A DNA stretch of 64,000 nucleotides from Halobacillus litoralis (GCF_009856445.1 NZ_WMFA01000003.1:62001-126000); one strand, 5' to 3'. Positions 12,947 to 21,896 are shown, counted from the stretch's first letter. Made by a program: numbers and translations. Notes: generated from the sequence alone by a model not told the origin.

Positions 12947-14376
12947 TGAATTTTGAAACGATTATCGGACTTGAAGTCCACGTAGAATTAAAAACAGACT
13001 CGAAAATTTTCAGCCCGTCTCCGAACATGTTCGGAGATGATCCGAATACGAACGTGAACCCGATCGACCTTGGGTACCCAGGTGTGCTGCCGGTGTTGAA
13101 CGAAGAAGCCGTTAACTTTGCGATGAAAGCATCCATGGCTTTGAACTGTGACATCGCGACAGACACGAAGTTCGACCGTAAAAACTACTTCTACCCGGAC
13201 AACCCGAAAGCTTATCAAATCTCCCAGTTTGATAAACCAATCGGTGAGAATGGTTACATCGATATCGAAGTCGATGGCAAGAAGAAGCGTATCGGTATTA
13301 CCCGTCTTCACATGGAAGAAGATGCAGGTAAGCTGACACACAGCGATGACGGATATTCCCTTGTCGACTACAACCGTCAAGGAACGCCGCTTGTTGAGAT
13401 CGTATCTGAGCCTGACATCCGTTCACCGAAAGAAGCGTACGCGTACTTGGAAGCATTGAAAAACATCATCCAGTACACAGGCGTTTCCGACTGTAAGATG
13501 GAAGAAGGTTCACTCCGTTGTGACGCCAACCTTTCCATCCGCCCGATCGGTCAGGAAGAATTCGGTACGAAGACAGAGCTTAAGAACTTGAACTCCTTCT
13601 CCTTTGTACAAAAAGGTCTGGAATTCGAAGAGAAGCGTCAGCAGAAAGAATTGCTTTCCGGAGGAGAAATCCTTCAGGAAACTCGTCGTTACGATGAGCA
13701 GACGAAAGAAACAATTCTGATGCGTGTCAAAGAAGGTTCTGACGACTACCGCTACTTCCCAGAGCCGGATCTTGTGCCTCTACACATCGATGAAGCTTGG
13801 AAAGAACGCATCCGTGCCGAAATTCCTGAGCTTCCAGATGCCCGTAAGAAGCGTTACATCGAAGAATTGAAACTTCCAGAGTACGATGCGATGGTTCTGA
13901 CAAACAACAAAGAGCTTTCCGATTTCTTCGAAGAAACAATCGCCGAAGGAGCGGACATCAAGCAAGCTTCCAACTGGTTGATGGGTGAAGTTTCAGCTTA
14001 CATGAACAAGCACTATAAAGAACTTCATGAGCTTGAGTTGACACCGGCTTCTCTTGCGAAGATGATCCAGCTGATCGAAGACGGAACCATCAGTTCCAAG
14101 ATCGCGAAGAAAGTCTTCACAGAGCTAGTAGAAAAAGGCGGCGATCCTGAGAAGATCGTTAAGGATAAAGGACTTGTGCAGATTTCCGACGAAGGACAGC
14201 TGACGGAAATCGTTGTCGGCATCATGGACAACAACCCGCAGTCCATCGAAGACTTCAAGAACGGAAAAGACAAAGCCCTTGGATTCCTTGTCGGTCAGGT
14301 GATGAAAGAAACCAAAGGACAAGCGAACCCGCCGATGGTCAACAAGATCATCCTTGCAGAAATGGAAAAGCGCTAA
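12946..14376 (+). CDS. gatB: Asp-tRNA(Asn)/Glu-tRNA(Gln) amidotransferase subunit B
   Basis: Kinase and transamidase subunit of 476 residues, full length. It opens with the conserved [23 protein letters not shown] and has [12 protein letters not shown], which belongs to the metal and ATP site; the C-terminal YqeY-like tRNA-binding tail ([21 protein letters not shown]) is complete. It phosphorylates the misacylated tRNA side chain and amidates it with ammonia from GatA. Last gene of the operon. Confidence 0.98.
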   Translation: MNFETIIGLEVHVELKTDSKIFSPSPNMFGDDPNTNVNPIDLGYPGVLPVLNEEAVNFAMKASMALNCDIATDTKFDRKNYFYPDNPKAYQISQFDKPIGENGYIDIEVDGKKKRIGITRLHMEEDAGKLTHSDDGYSLVDYNRQGTPLVEIVSEPDIRSPKEAYAYLEALKNIIQYTGVSDCKMEEGSLRCDANLSIRPIGQEEFGTKTELKNLNSFSFVQKGLEFEEKRQQKELLSGGEILQETRRYDEQTKETILMRVKEGSDDYRYFPEPDLVPLHIDEAWKERIRAEIPELPDARKKRYIEELKLPEYDAMVLTNNKELSDFFEETIAEGADIKQASNWLMGEVSAYMNKHYKELHELELTPASLAKMIQLIEDGTISSKIAKKVFTELVEKGGDPEKIVKDKGLVQISDEGQLTEIVVGIMDNNPQSIEDFKNGKDKALGFLVGQVMKETKGQANPPMVNKIILAEMEKR

Positions 14377-14392
14377 ACGCTTGAATAATAAG

Positions 14393-14422
14393 GAAAGCAC
14401 GCACTTGCTGGTGCGTGCTTTC
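14393..14422 (+). terminator. gatB terminator
   Basis: The 12-bp stem GAAAGCACGCAC with its complement and a 6-nt loop; the T tract is short (TTTC). Confidence 0.75.
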
Positions 14423-14462
14423 GTATGGTTTAGGACTTGCCATCATATACTATAGAAATGGT

Positions 14463-14490
14463 TTGCAAATCCAGGAAAAAGCGCTATGAT
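14463..14490 (+). promoter_or_regulatory. Promoter of dgkB
   Basis: -35 TTGCAA (14463-14468), a 16-bp spacer and -10 TATGAT (14485-14490). Confidence 0.6.
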
Positions 14491-14532
14491 GTAGAATGGA
14501 ACATGCTTGGATAGAAAAGGGGGTCATACACG

Positions 14533-15453
14533 ATGAAAAGTGCCCGAATTATATATAACCCGACCTCTGGAAGAGAAGTCATACGCAAGGTTCTCCCGGA
14601 CATTTTGCAACGGTTCGAACAGTCCGGTTATGAAACCTCCACTCATGCCACAACATGTGCTGGTGACGCCGTCAAAGCAGCAGAATACGCCGTCGATCGT
14701 GAATTCGATCTCGTTGTGGCTGCAGGGGGAGACGGAACCATCAATGAAGTGATCAATGGACTTGCCGAAAAACCACACAAACCGAAAGTCGGCATCATTC
14801 CAGTCGGGACAACGAACGATTTTGCCCGTGCTTTACACGTGCCTAGAAACATTCATAAAGCGGTGGATATCATCCTGGAAGGCTACAGCCATCCGCTCGA
14901 TATCGGCCGTGTCAACGACCAATATTTCATGAACATCGCCGGTGGCGGTAAAATAACCGAAATCTCTTACGAAGTACCAAGTAAGCTGAAAACAATGATT
15001 GGGCAACTCGCCTACTACTTAAAAGGCATCGAGATGCTGCCATCCATTCGTCCGACCTATGTTGAGATGGAGTATGACGGCAAATGGTATGAAGGCGAGA
15101 TCATGCTTTTCCTCGTCAGTAATACCAACTCTGTCGGCGGCCTGGAAAAACTGGCCCCATCTGCCCGTATGGATGACGGACTTTTCGACCTGATGATTAT
15201 TGAGAAAATGAACATCGCAGAATTCGTCCGTTTAGCGACACTTGCCATCCAGGGTAACCACTTGAATCATCCGAAATTCATCCACACGACCGCAAGCCGT
15301 GTAAAAGTGAAGACAGATGAAAAGATGCAGTTGAATATTGACGGGGAATTCGGTGGATTATTGCCCGGGGAATTTGTCAATTTATACAGACATCTAGACT
15401 TTTTTGTCCCAGAAGATATATTCAAAGAAGAAGAAGCTGACGAAGAAGAATAA
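14533..15453 (+). CDS. dgkB: Diacylglycerol kinase DgkB
   Basis: Soluble lipid kinase of 306 residues that recycles the diacylglycerol released during lipoteichoic acid synthesis to phosphatidic acid. The nucleotide-binding GGDGTINEV motif lies near residue 76, followed by VGIIPVGTTNDFARAL (about 98-113), the standard DAGK catalytic domain; the second domain has the SARMDDGLFDLMII motif. AAGGGGG precedes the ATG. The position between gatB and rlmCD matches yerQ in Bacillus subtilis. The tail is very acidic (EEEEADEEE). Confidence 0.93.
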   Translation: MKSARIIYNPTSGREVIRKVLPDILQRFEQSGYETSTHATTCAGDAVKAAEYAVDREFDLVVAAGGDGTINEVINGLAEKPHKPKVGIIPVGTTNDFARALHVPRNIHKAVDIILEGYSHPLDIGRVNDQYFMNIAGGGKITEISYEVPSKLKTMIGQLAYYLKGIEMLPSIRPTYVEMEYDGKWYEGEIMLFLVSNTNSVGGLEKLAPSARMDDGLFDLMIIEKMNIAEFVRLATLAIQGNHLNHPKFIHTTASRVKVKTDEKMQLNIDGEFGGLLPGEFVNLYRHLDFFVPEDIFKEEEADEEE

Positions 15454-15457
15454 TGGG

Positions 15458-15492
15458 GAGCGCTGCTGTGTGAGACAGTGGCGTTCTTTTGT
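15458..15492 (+). terminator. dgkB terminator
   Basis: GAGCGCTGCTGT pairs with ACAGTGGCGTTC with a small internal mismatch, followed by TTTTG. Confidence 0.7.
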
Positions 15493-15597
15493 TTTGTTTA
15501 GGGGGGAATACATAGCCTACCGGGGCGACTCCGCACTTAGAGATATGATAAACTACATGTAGAGTATATAGATAAAGCGATAAAGGACGGATGAACA

Positions 15598-16980
15598 ATG
15601 GCGAAACCGAAACCGCCCGTACAGAAAAACGAGACGATTGAATTGAGCTTTGAGGATTTGACCCACGAAGGCAATGGGGTAGGGAAAGTCGATGGCTATC
15701 CACTTTTCGTACCGTATGGCCTTCCAGGTGAAAAGGCCGAAGTGAAAGTCGTCAAAGTGAAAAAGAACTTTGGCTTTGGCAAGCTGGTGAAAGTGACAGA
15801 AGCAAGTGAAGACCGGGTTGAGCCGCCATGTGATGTTTTCTACCAGTGCGGCGGCTGTCAGCTTCAACATATGAGCTATCAAATGCAGCTCGATATGAAA
15901 CAGAAGCAAGTGAAAGACAACATGAAGAAAATCGGACATCTTGAGCATGTCCCTGTCCACCCGACAGTCGGTATGGAGGACCCGTGGCGTTACCGCAACA
16001 AAGTTCAGATTCCTGTCGGGCAGAAAGAAGACGGCGAATTGATGACCGGCTTCTACCAGAAGCGAAGCCACAACATCATCGACATGGACACATGCCTGAT
16101 CCAGGATGAAATGAACGATCGCATGGTCGAAACCGTCCGCCGCATCGCATCCAAACATGGTATAGATGCCTATGATGAACAGACTCATCGCGGCGTGCTG
16201 AGACACATCATGGTCCGTACCGGTCAGAATACGAAGGACATCATGATCGTTCTTGTCACAAAGACGAAAAAGCTTCCGCATAAAGACAAAATGATCGATG
16301 AGATCCGTGATGCTTTTCCAAACGTGAAATCAATCGTCCATAACGTAAACAGTGCGAAAACGAATGTCATCCTTGGAAAAGAAACGAACATCATCTGGGG
16401 CGATGAGTACATTTATGACACGATCGGCGATATCCGATTCATGATCTCACCGAAGTCGTTCTACCAGGTCAATCCGACCCAGACGAAGAAACTTTATGAC
16501 CAGGCGCTGGACTATGCGGATTTAAGAGGTGGGGAGACCGTCATTGACGCTTACTGCGGTATTGGAACCATTTCCTTGTTCCTCGCTCAAAAAGCGAAGA
16601 AAGTGTACGGCGTAGAAATCGTTCCTGAAGCGGTTACTGATGCGAAAAAGAATGCGCGTCTGAACAAGATGGAAAACGCAGAATTCTATGTAGGACAAGC
16701 GGAAGAGCTTATGCCTTGGTGGCGTAACCAAGGGCTGCGTCCGGATGTGATTGTCGTCGATCCTCCGCGTAAAGGTTGTGACGAAGAGCTGTTGAAGGCG
16801 ATGCTGGATATGGAACCGGAGCGGATTGTTTATGTATCCTGTAATCCTTCGACACTTGCTCGTGATCTTCGTATTCTAGAGGATGGCGGGTATGAGACGA
16901 AGGAAGTTCAGCCTGTTGATATGTTCCCGCAGACGAGTCATGTGGAGTGTGTGACGTGGCTGGAGAAGAAAGAAAAGTAA
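15598..16980 (+). CDS. rlmCD: 23S rRNA (uracil-5-)-methyltransferase RlmCD
   Basis: Makes m5U in 23S rRNA; 460 residues. The N-terminal TRAM domain (about 10-68) is followed by a 4Fe-4S cluster site C78-X5-C84-X2-C87 with the fourth ligand at C166, then a SAM Rossmann domain ([26 protein letters not shown]) and the catalytic cysteine in [13 protein letters not shown]. It ends [15 protein letters not shown]. This 3' end reappears as two decayed copies at 17928-18040 and 21832-21896, so the gene end seems to be an insertion target. Orthologue of Bacillus subtilis yefA. Confidence 0.95.
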   Translation: MAKPKPPVQKNETIELSFEDLTHEGNGVGKVDGYPLFVPYGLPGEKAEVKVVKVKKNFGFGKLVKVTEASEDRVEPPCDVFYQCGGCQLQHMSYQMQLDMKQKQVKDNMKKIGHLEHVPVHPTVGMEDPWRYRNKVQIPVGQKEDGELMTGFYQKRSHNIIDMDTCLIQDEMNDRMVETVRRIASKHGIDAYDEQTHRGVLRHIMVRTGQNTKDIMIVLVTKTKKLPHKDKMIDEIRDAFPNVKSIVHNVNSAKTNVILGKETNIIWGDEYIYDTIGDIRFMISPKSFYQVNPTQTKKLYDQALDYADLRGGETVIDAYCGIGTISLFLAQKAKKVYGVEIVPEAVTDAKKNARLNKMENAEFYVGQAEELMPWWRNQGLRPDVIVVDPPRKGCDEELLKAMLDMEPERIVYVSCNPSTLARDLRILEDGGYETKEVQPVDMFPQTSHVECVTWLEKKEK

Positions 16981-17003
16981 ATTTCAGTAGTATTTTTAAA
17001 GGG
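16931..17003 (+). repeat. rlmCD 3'-end repeat, copy 1 (functional)
   Basis: The last 50 bp of rlmCD plus about 23 bp downstream (AGTAGTATTTTTAAAG). It is the reference for two similar but decayed copies that bracket accessory segments. The A-rich GAAAGAAAAGTAAATT core and the AGTATTTTT tail are the most conserved parts. Confidence 0.65.
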
Positions 17004-17013
17004 AGTTCTTGAA

Positions 17014-17214
17014 ATGGAAGCGAACAAAATGTGGTTGTCGTTACCAAAGGATTTTCGAAAACAACTGATAGCCAATGTCTACTGTACAAACTGTAGTGAT
17101 ATTGTCACAATCACTGACTTCATCAACGTTGATCATCCTGTGGGTGTTATGTTGGATGGCAAATGCGAAAACTGTGGCAGTAAAGTAGCGAGAGTAGTGG
17201 ACATGGATGAATGA
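17014..17214 (+). CDS. Small zinc-ribbon-like protein, unknown function
   Basis: A 66-residue protein with two CxxC pairs, YCTNCSD near residues 23-29 and KCENCGS near 50-56, spaced like a zinc ribbon. AAGGGAG lies 8 nt before the ATG and its own terminator follows. I do not recognise a named family. It sits immediately after rlmCD, in the first of two segments delimited by copies of the rlmCD 3' end, so it may be a passenger rather than a native neighbour. Confidence 0.75.
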   Translation: MEANKMWLSLPKDFRKQLIANVYCTNCSDIVTITDFINVDHPVGVMLDGKCENCGSKVARVVDMDE

Positions 17215-17243
17215 TAGTGAAAGTAAATTCTTAAGCCTATAAG

Positions 17244-17297
17244 GGACCGGTTGTTGTGTTTGGGGAGGTAACCACACAACAACCGGCCTTTTTTTAC
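17244..17297 (+). terminator. Terminator after the zinc-ribbon gene
   Basis: CCGGTTGTTGTGT pairs with ACACAACAACCGG around a 14-nt loop, then TTTTTTT. The following 210 bp up to the DUF2187 gene contain no feature I can name except AT-rich sequence. Confidence 0.92.
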
Positions 17298-17509
17298 ATG
17301 TTATATTCTTTGTAGTCCAGGGTAACTTTATATAGGAAGTGTTGTCCCATTCTTATAAAAAAGAATCGTGATAGAGTAATACTCTAAGATGAATGAGGGC
17401 ACTTAATTAAGGGTATAGATAAGGAAACCCTTGGCCAGAATCTTGACACCAACGAAAGCGAAACTACAAAAACTACATTACATTCACTCACTAGGAAGGG
17501 GAATTTCTC

Positions 17510-17797
17510 ATGGCTGATGAAAATATAAGCAAAGGTTTAGTAGATGCTGCGTTTAAAAAGAAAGAATCAGAAGAACAAGAGGAAGTAAAAGAAGAGGAAA
17601 AAGCGACCGTAGGCGATATTATAACTTTCCAAAAAGACGGCCAACAGTTTGAAGCTGTCGTAACTTCTGCTAATTTACAAAACTCCGTTGTTTGCGACAT
17701 GACTATTATGGATGATTTCCACGAGCGCAATTTAGATTTCGAAAAAACCGTTGTGGCTCATACAAACTACAGCATTAAAAAACGTCGTGATGTGTAA
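17510..17797 (+). CDS. DUF2187-family protein (YkvS-like)
   Basis: A 95-residue protein: a charged, Glu/Lys-rich N-terminal 35 residues, then a compact beta domain VGDIITFQKDGQQFEAVVTSANLQ with the family end DFEKTVVAHTNYSIK. DUF2187 proteins are small KOW/SH3-like Firmicute proteins of unknown function. AGGAAGGGG precedes the ATG and a strong terminator follows. It is the second gene between rlmCD and the first decayed rlmCD-end copy. Confidence 0.75.
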   Translation: MADENISKGLVDAAFKKKESEEQEEVKEEEKATVGDIITFQKDGQQFEAVVTSANLQNSVVCDMTIMDDFHERNLDFEKTVVAHTNYSIKKRRDV

Positions 17798-17821
17798 GTT
17801 CAATATTGGGAATATATATAA

Positions 17822-17856
17822 GAGCATCACACTTATCATGTGTGATGCTTTTTTTA
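17822..17856 (+). terminator. Terminator after the DUF2187 gene
   Basis: AGCATCACAC pairs with GTGTGATGCT, then TTTTTTT. Confidence 0.92.
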
Positions 17857-17927
17857 GTGTAGGTAAGCTCAGCTCGGGGGAGTATCTGATACAAACATCA
17901 TTTTTAAGTTATCAGTCAGGCACCGAA

Positions 17928-18040
17928 ATAAGACGAAAGAAGTTCACTGTTACCGAATACGAGTCATGAAGAGTGTATGGCGTGGTTGGAGAGAAAAGAA
18001 ATTTAAGGTTAAGTAGTATTTTTCTTAGGTAGTTTCTTCA
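17928..18040 (+). pseudogene. Decayed copy 2 of the rlmCD 3' end
   Basis: From 17928 the sequence parallels the end of rlmCD: AAGACGAAAGAAGTTCA against GAGACGAAGGAAGTTCA, then, after a deletion, a frame reading TSHEECMAWLERKEI-stop against [19 protein letters not shown], and then AGTAGTATTTTT. Match at protein level and in the downstream flank shows that this is a remnant of a second rlmCD end, not chance. It lies between the small-gene segment and the reverse transcriptase segment. Confidence 0.75.
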
Positions 18041-18099
18041 ATGATAATTTAAGAATTAGGAAAAAAAGTAGTGAAAGATGTTTGATAGATGAATGAAAG

Positions 18100-18127
18100 A
18101 AAAACAGGGGGAGGCCCCTGTTTTTTG
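18100..18127. terminator. Bidirectional terminator at the 3' side of the first RT gene
   Basis: AAAACAGGGGG pairs with CCCCTGTTTT, with T tracts on both strands. It would end transcripts of the minus-strand RT. Otherwise 17857-18169 contains only the rlmCD-end remnant and AT-rich sequence. Confidence 0.8.
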
Positions 18128-18169
18128 GTCTGAAACTGGTATAAAATTCTTGGACTAGGGTTTAATTTT

Positions 18170-19486
18170 TTACTGTATCATACGAAAGTAATGATGTAAC
18201 AATTCACTCTTTCTCATTTTTAATATTTGTGAATAGTTAGTAGAACTATCTAGCTTGTTTACTTTACTTCTAAGAGAGTGGATTGGTATTTTATCAATAA
18301 TGTTTATTTTTCCACTATTACTATTTATAGAGCCCATCTTGTGTAATTTTCTTCTCATTTTTCTATTATGTATATTTTTTTTGGCTAAGTGTATATTTTG
18401 ATTTAGTTTTTTTTCAACTAATTTAAAGCTAGCATCATTAATGAATTTATAGTCTTCTGACAATCCAAAAGTAACAGAAGTATACTTAAGACTAAATTTA
18501 GAATTGGTCTCAATCGCAAATAACTTCTTGGACATTTTATTTTTTTTTGTAAGCACTTTAAGACGCTCGTAAAGCAAGTGTTCATTATTATTTTGAAAAA
18601 AATCAAAAAATATGTAATTTATCTTTGCTGTGTATTTTTGTAACTTGTCATTAGATATTCCTATTTCTAATGAGGGCTCTCTTTTTTGTGTATTGTTTTT
18701 TCTTGTTCTTTTAAATGTATAACCAAGATATTCAATTGCTGTACTGTTTTTATCTTTAGTCAGTACTTTACTTTCAGATTTAGATTTATTCATTTTGAGC
18801 TTATACTCTTTGAAAATGCTCTCAATCTTATTATGGATTTTTGTTGTTTCAGTTTTTGAGACCTTACCAGCTACTACAATGATTATATCGTCAACGTAAC
18901 GACTGTAGAATAATATATTTGCATGAATTCTTCTTAATCTTAAATCAAAGCCCTCAAGAAATAACTCAGAAAGATAATTACTTATGGAGAGTCCAGTTGG
19001 TAGGCCGGTTGCTTGTTTAGAGAGTAATTTTTGGAGTAGATCGTACTCTCTATATTGTAGCAATGAGGACTTTTCTATTTTACTAAGCAGATCATTTAGA
19101 TGAATGGATTGGAAAAAATTCTCTATATCTAATCTTATAATGTAGTAGTCGATATTTTCTGAAAGTATATCCTTTAAATTAGATATAATAGTAGTTCTAT
19201 CTTTTAATTTTATTTTATACTTTTGTTTTATTGTATCCTTTAGATATTCAATAAGTATTCTATCTCTAATAGTTGGTATGTTTACGGTTCTACCGTTGGT
19301 TGTGACTTTTTTGAAGTTGGTAAATTGATAAGTATGATTATTAGTTTTTCTCTCGATGATGTCTAAATTTTGATCAATATTCCTCTCGAAATTTGATACA
19401 TTTACTCGGTCTTTCCCTGTTTTAAGTGAAGGTTTCAATAATTTGAAATACGTGTCTAAAAGGTTTTTATCTAGTGTAATATTCAT
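18170..19486 (-). CDS. Reverse transcriptase, Drt3a-like
   Basis: A 438-residue RT. Start ATG 19486 is chosen because AAGGTG lies 6 nt upstream; an in-frame GTG at 19495 overlaps that site. Polymerase motifs: A in IIRLDIENFFQSI (D120), B in GLPTGLSISNYLSELF (161 on), C in FYSRYVDDIIIVV (Y197-VDD) and D/E in IEYLGYTFK. The C-terminal 150 residues are basic, with no intron maturase, HNH or integrase domain. GC is much lower than in the flanking genes. With the second, larger RT divergently beside it, the pair fits the two-RT defence system DRT3 (smaller Drt3a). That assignment comes from motifs and architecture only; an orphan UG/Abi-type RT is the alternative. Confidence 0.7.
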   Translation of the reverse strand: MNITLDKNLLDTYFKLLKPSLKTGKDRVNVSNFERNIDQNLDIIERKTNNHTYQFTNFKKVTTNGRTVNIPTIRDRILIEYLKDTIKQKYKIKLKDRTTIISNLKDILSENIDYYIIRLDIENFFQSIHLNDLLSKIEKSSLLQYREYDLLQKLLSKQATGLPTGLSISNYLSELFLEGFDLRLRRIHANILFYSRYVDDIIIVVAGKVSKTETTKIHNKIESIFKEYKLKMNKSKSESKVLTKDKNSTAIEYLGYTFKRTRKNNTQKREPSLEIGISNDKLQKYTAKINYIFFDFFQNNNEHLLYERLKVLTKKNKMSKKLFAIETNSKFSLKYTSVTFGLSEDYKFINDASFKLVEKKLNQNIHLAKKNIHNRKMRRKLHKMGSINSNSGKINIIDKIPIHSLRSKVNKLDSSTNYSQILKMRKSELLHHYFRMIQ

Positions 19487-19729
19487 ATCCATCACCTTAT
19501 AGAATAATTAAAGAAGAGAAGTGACAAGCAAGTTTTTAATGTGTAATGCCGAGAAATGACTCAGGTAAATATAAAAACTACGTTTAAACGCAGATTTTAT
19601 ATTTTAATATTACATAGCAATAAAGCAGTGTTTTGCAAGGACCCTACTTTACTAGCTACTACTTGCCACATACTCTATATAATATTGTATAATATTTACA
19701 TAGATAATTCTATGAAGAAGGTGAATAAT
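19487..19729. other. Divergent promoter region between the two RT genes, possible ncRNA locus
   Basis: This 243-bp AT-rich spacer contains a near-palindrome at 19578-19593 (CTACGTTTAAACGCAG), a GCAAG...CTTGC inverted repeat around 19636-19667 that encloses three CTACT-like units, and a TATAAT at about 19692 preceded at 19 nt by TTGCCA, pointing to the larger RT. Known DRT3 loci carry a structured RNA; this spacer and 17857-18169 are the only places for one here. I cannot predict its fold by eye. Confidence 0.35.
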
Positions 19730-21676
19730 TTGGAAAATAAAATAATTGCCCCTCTACTCACAGATACATTGCCCTCTGAAATTCCTATTATATTCTCTAT
19801 AAAAACTTTTCATGATTACATAATAAACCATATAGAAGAGTGGAATAATATAGACTTTAGGGGCAATGAAAAGAATTCTAACCGAAAGATGAATCTTTTG
19901 AAATTCTCAATACCTTTCTCTTTCTTAGTAAATAAAAATAATTCAGAATTCAGGAAGATTGACTTAGTTCATCCTCTTGGGCTTTTACAAATGGCAAAGT
20001 TCTTGGAACAGTTTAACGGACTTATAGTTAATTATTTTGATCAAAATAACGTTTTTTCTATTAGAGTCCCTTTAGGTCTAAATAATACATATAAAAAAAT
20101 CCCTAAAAAGTATATTGAAGAATTGAACTGGGTGCTAACTCCTGAGAAAGAAGATAATAATAGTGATAGAGACAAATTCTTAAGAAACTATTTTAACTTA
20201 GGTGCATTTCCAAGGATAACTGATTTCTATAAATCCTATTATTTAAAACATTTAGAGCAAAAATATACATACCTTACAAAATTGGACTTCAGTAATTGTT
20301 TTGATCGAATATACACCCACTCAATAGATTGGGCATATTATGGTAGTAAAAGTATAGCGAAGGATAATATATCAAATTCATTAAGCAGATTTTCTGGGAT
20401 TTTAGACAAATTAACTCAATCTATTAATTATAATGAAACTAACGGTATCGTTGTAGGCCCTGAATTTTCAAGAACTGTTGCTGATGTTGTCTTATGTAGA
20501 ATTGATAACTTAATCTATGATGAATCTCTGAAAGAAGGGTATGTACATAAACGGGATTACGAGATTATTAGGTATATTGATGATTATTTTATTTTCACAA
20601 AGAACTTTACAACCGCAGAAAAGTTAGAGGGAATTGTGAATAAGGTAAGTATTAAATATAAAATGAATGTAAATAAAAGTAAAAAGGTGGTTGAAAGAAA
20701 ACCCTTTTTAAGAAGTCATTTGTGGGTAACTAAGGTCAAAGATGCTTTAGAGAAATTACTTAACTTCTTAAAGAAGAAAGATCTAGGTTTTTATAAATAT
20801 GGTTACAATAACTTCTATGATGACATTAGATTAATAATACATGAATATGAGGAGCATAGTGTGTACATTATTTCATATATAATTAGCACATTAGAAAATA
20901 AAATCATATACATAATCAATGATCTATTGAAGCTTAATGATAATGATTTAATTTATTACCACTTCTCAAGAATTTTAGACTTGCTAATGTATATAATAGG
21001 TTTTTCTGTAAAATACGAAAATGTACTTAAAGTTAACAGGATAACGATACTGTTACAGAAAAAGACCAGTGTTATTGAAAAAAATATGGACGACCTCATC
21101 TATAAAAAATACTTTAATTTCTTAAAATATAATAGTGATAAGTTCATTGATTTAACAAATGTAATTATTTTGTTGACGTTTAATAACAATAACTTACCTA
21201 GAGAATTTTTAATTGAAATCTTAAAGCGTAATGAGAGTTATTTCTCTCTATCTGTAATCACTTATTATATAATTAATAAAAAGGATGGATGCATATACTA
21301 TAAATCCGTAGTTGATGAAATCAATGTGATTGTTGAAAAGTACATCGAACAGGCAATAAAAAGATTTTCTGTAAATATAAATAAAAGTGACAAGGGTAAG
21401 TATGATGGTATAGATGGTTTCCTTCTATCTGATTATTTTTACATACTTCACGATCTCTATTCTTCTGGCATATTGAACAACAAAAATTTAGGAGAAATAA
21501 ATAAAATTAAAAGTAAAATATCAACTAAGAAAGATGCGAAAGGAATGGAACTATATAATTTGTTTCTTGGTTACATAGCCAATTTTGACAAACCTTTTAT
21601 GGATTGGGAAGCGAATTTTGATGAAATATTTAAGCAGTCTCTTATAAGGAAGCATAAAAGTAAATTTAGTTATTAA
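19730..21676 (+). CDS. Reverse transcriptase, Drt3b-like
   Basis: A large RT of 648 residues from TTG 19730, which follows AAGGTG by 6 nt, the same site and spacing as the other RT; ATG 19712 is a possible alternative, and the open frame further upstream to 19556 looks non-coding. The N-terminal region (LLTDTLPSEIPIIFS, then LVHPLGLLQ and FSIRVPLG) precedes the polymerase: motif A TKLDFSNCFDRIY (D186), B GIVVGPEFSRTVAD (240 on), C IIRYIDDYFIF (Y282-IDD), then MNVNKSKK. The last 310 residues are Ile/Asn/Tyr-rich and probably an alpha-helical repeat domain, as in Abi-type and UG RTs. Very AT-rich. No terminator is evident after it. Confidence 0.7.
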   Translation: MENKIIAPLLTDTLPSEIPIIFSIKTFHDYIINHIEEWNNIDFRGNEKNSNRKMNLLKFSIPFSFLVNKNNSEFRKIDLVHPLGLLQMAKFLEQFNGLIVNYFDQNNVFSIRVPLGLNNTYKKIPKKYIEELNWVLTPEKEDNNSDRDKFLRNYFNLGAFPRITDFYKSYYLKHLEQKYTYLTKLDFSNCFDRIYTHSIDWAYYGSKSIAKDNISNSLSRFSGILDKLTQSINYNETNGIVVGPEFSRTVADVVLCRIDNLIYDESLKEGYVHKRDYEIIRYIDDYFIFTKNFTTAEKLEGIVNKVSIKYKMNVNKSKKVVERKPFLRSHLWVTKVKDALEKLLNFLKKKDLGFYKYGYNNFYDDIRLIIHEYEEHSVYIISYIISTLENKIIYIINDLLKLNDNDLIYYHFSRILDLLMYIIGFSVKYENVLKVNRITILLQKKTSVIEKNMDDLIYKKYFNFLKYNSDKFIDLTNVIILLTFNNNNLPREFLIEILKRNESYFSLSVITYYIINKKDGCIYYKSVVDEINVIVEKYIEQAIKRFSVNINKSDKGKYDGIDGFLLSDYFYILHDLYSSGILNNKNLGEINKIKSKISTKKDAKGMELYNLFLGYIANFDKPFMDWEANFDEIFKQSLIRKHKSKFSY

Positions 21677-21780
21677 ATTTCGTTACGATTGATTAGGACT
21701 GTTCAGTTGTCTTTAGTTTGAGTAATTAACAAATGAGGATATTGTGAAATTATTTCAAACCCCATGGTCTTTACAAAATC

Positions 21781-21822
21781 GGAGCCTGACCCCCGCTTCG
21801 CTCAGAAGGGGCCAGGCACCGG
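21781..21822. repeat. Imperfect inverted repeat after the RT gene
   Basis: GGAGCCTGACCCCC and GGGGCCAGGCACC face each other around GCTTCGCTCAGAA, a GC-rich hairpin of the GGTGCCTGGC type often seen between Bacillus genes. The right arm (CAGGCACCGGAAAT) recurs at 17918-17930 as CAGGCACCGAAAT, just before the other rlmCD-end remnant. Confidence 0.55.
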
Positions 21823-21831
21823 AAATTCATC

Positions 21832-21896
21832 CCATATGGAGTGGGTAACGTGATTTCAACAGAAGAAAAGTAAATTACAATATTATTTCTGAAGAG
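21832..21896 (+). pseudogene. Decayed copy 3 of the rlmCD 3' end
   Basis: CATATGGAGTGGGTAACGTG corresponds to CATGTGGAGTGTGTGACGTG at the end of rlmCD (HMEWVT against HVECVT), then AGAAGAAAAGTAAATT and ATTATTTCT correspond to AGAAAGAAAAGTAAATT and AGTATTTTT. An in-frame TGA and a small rearrangement make it non-functional. It closes the right side of the RT segment. Confidence 0.65.

Noticed and set aside
19556-19711. N-terminal extension of the larger reverse transcriptase
   Set aside because: No ribosome site; the promoter-like sequence lies inside this part, and the AAGGTG before TTG 19730 matches that of the other RT.
18170-21676. Group II intron or retron as explanation of the reverse transcriptases
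   Set aside because: No maturase or HNH domain, no recognisable domain V/VI or msr-msd structure, and two different RTs head to head.
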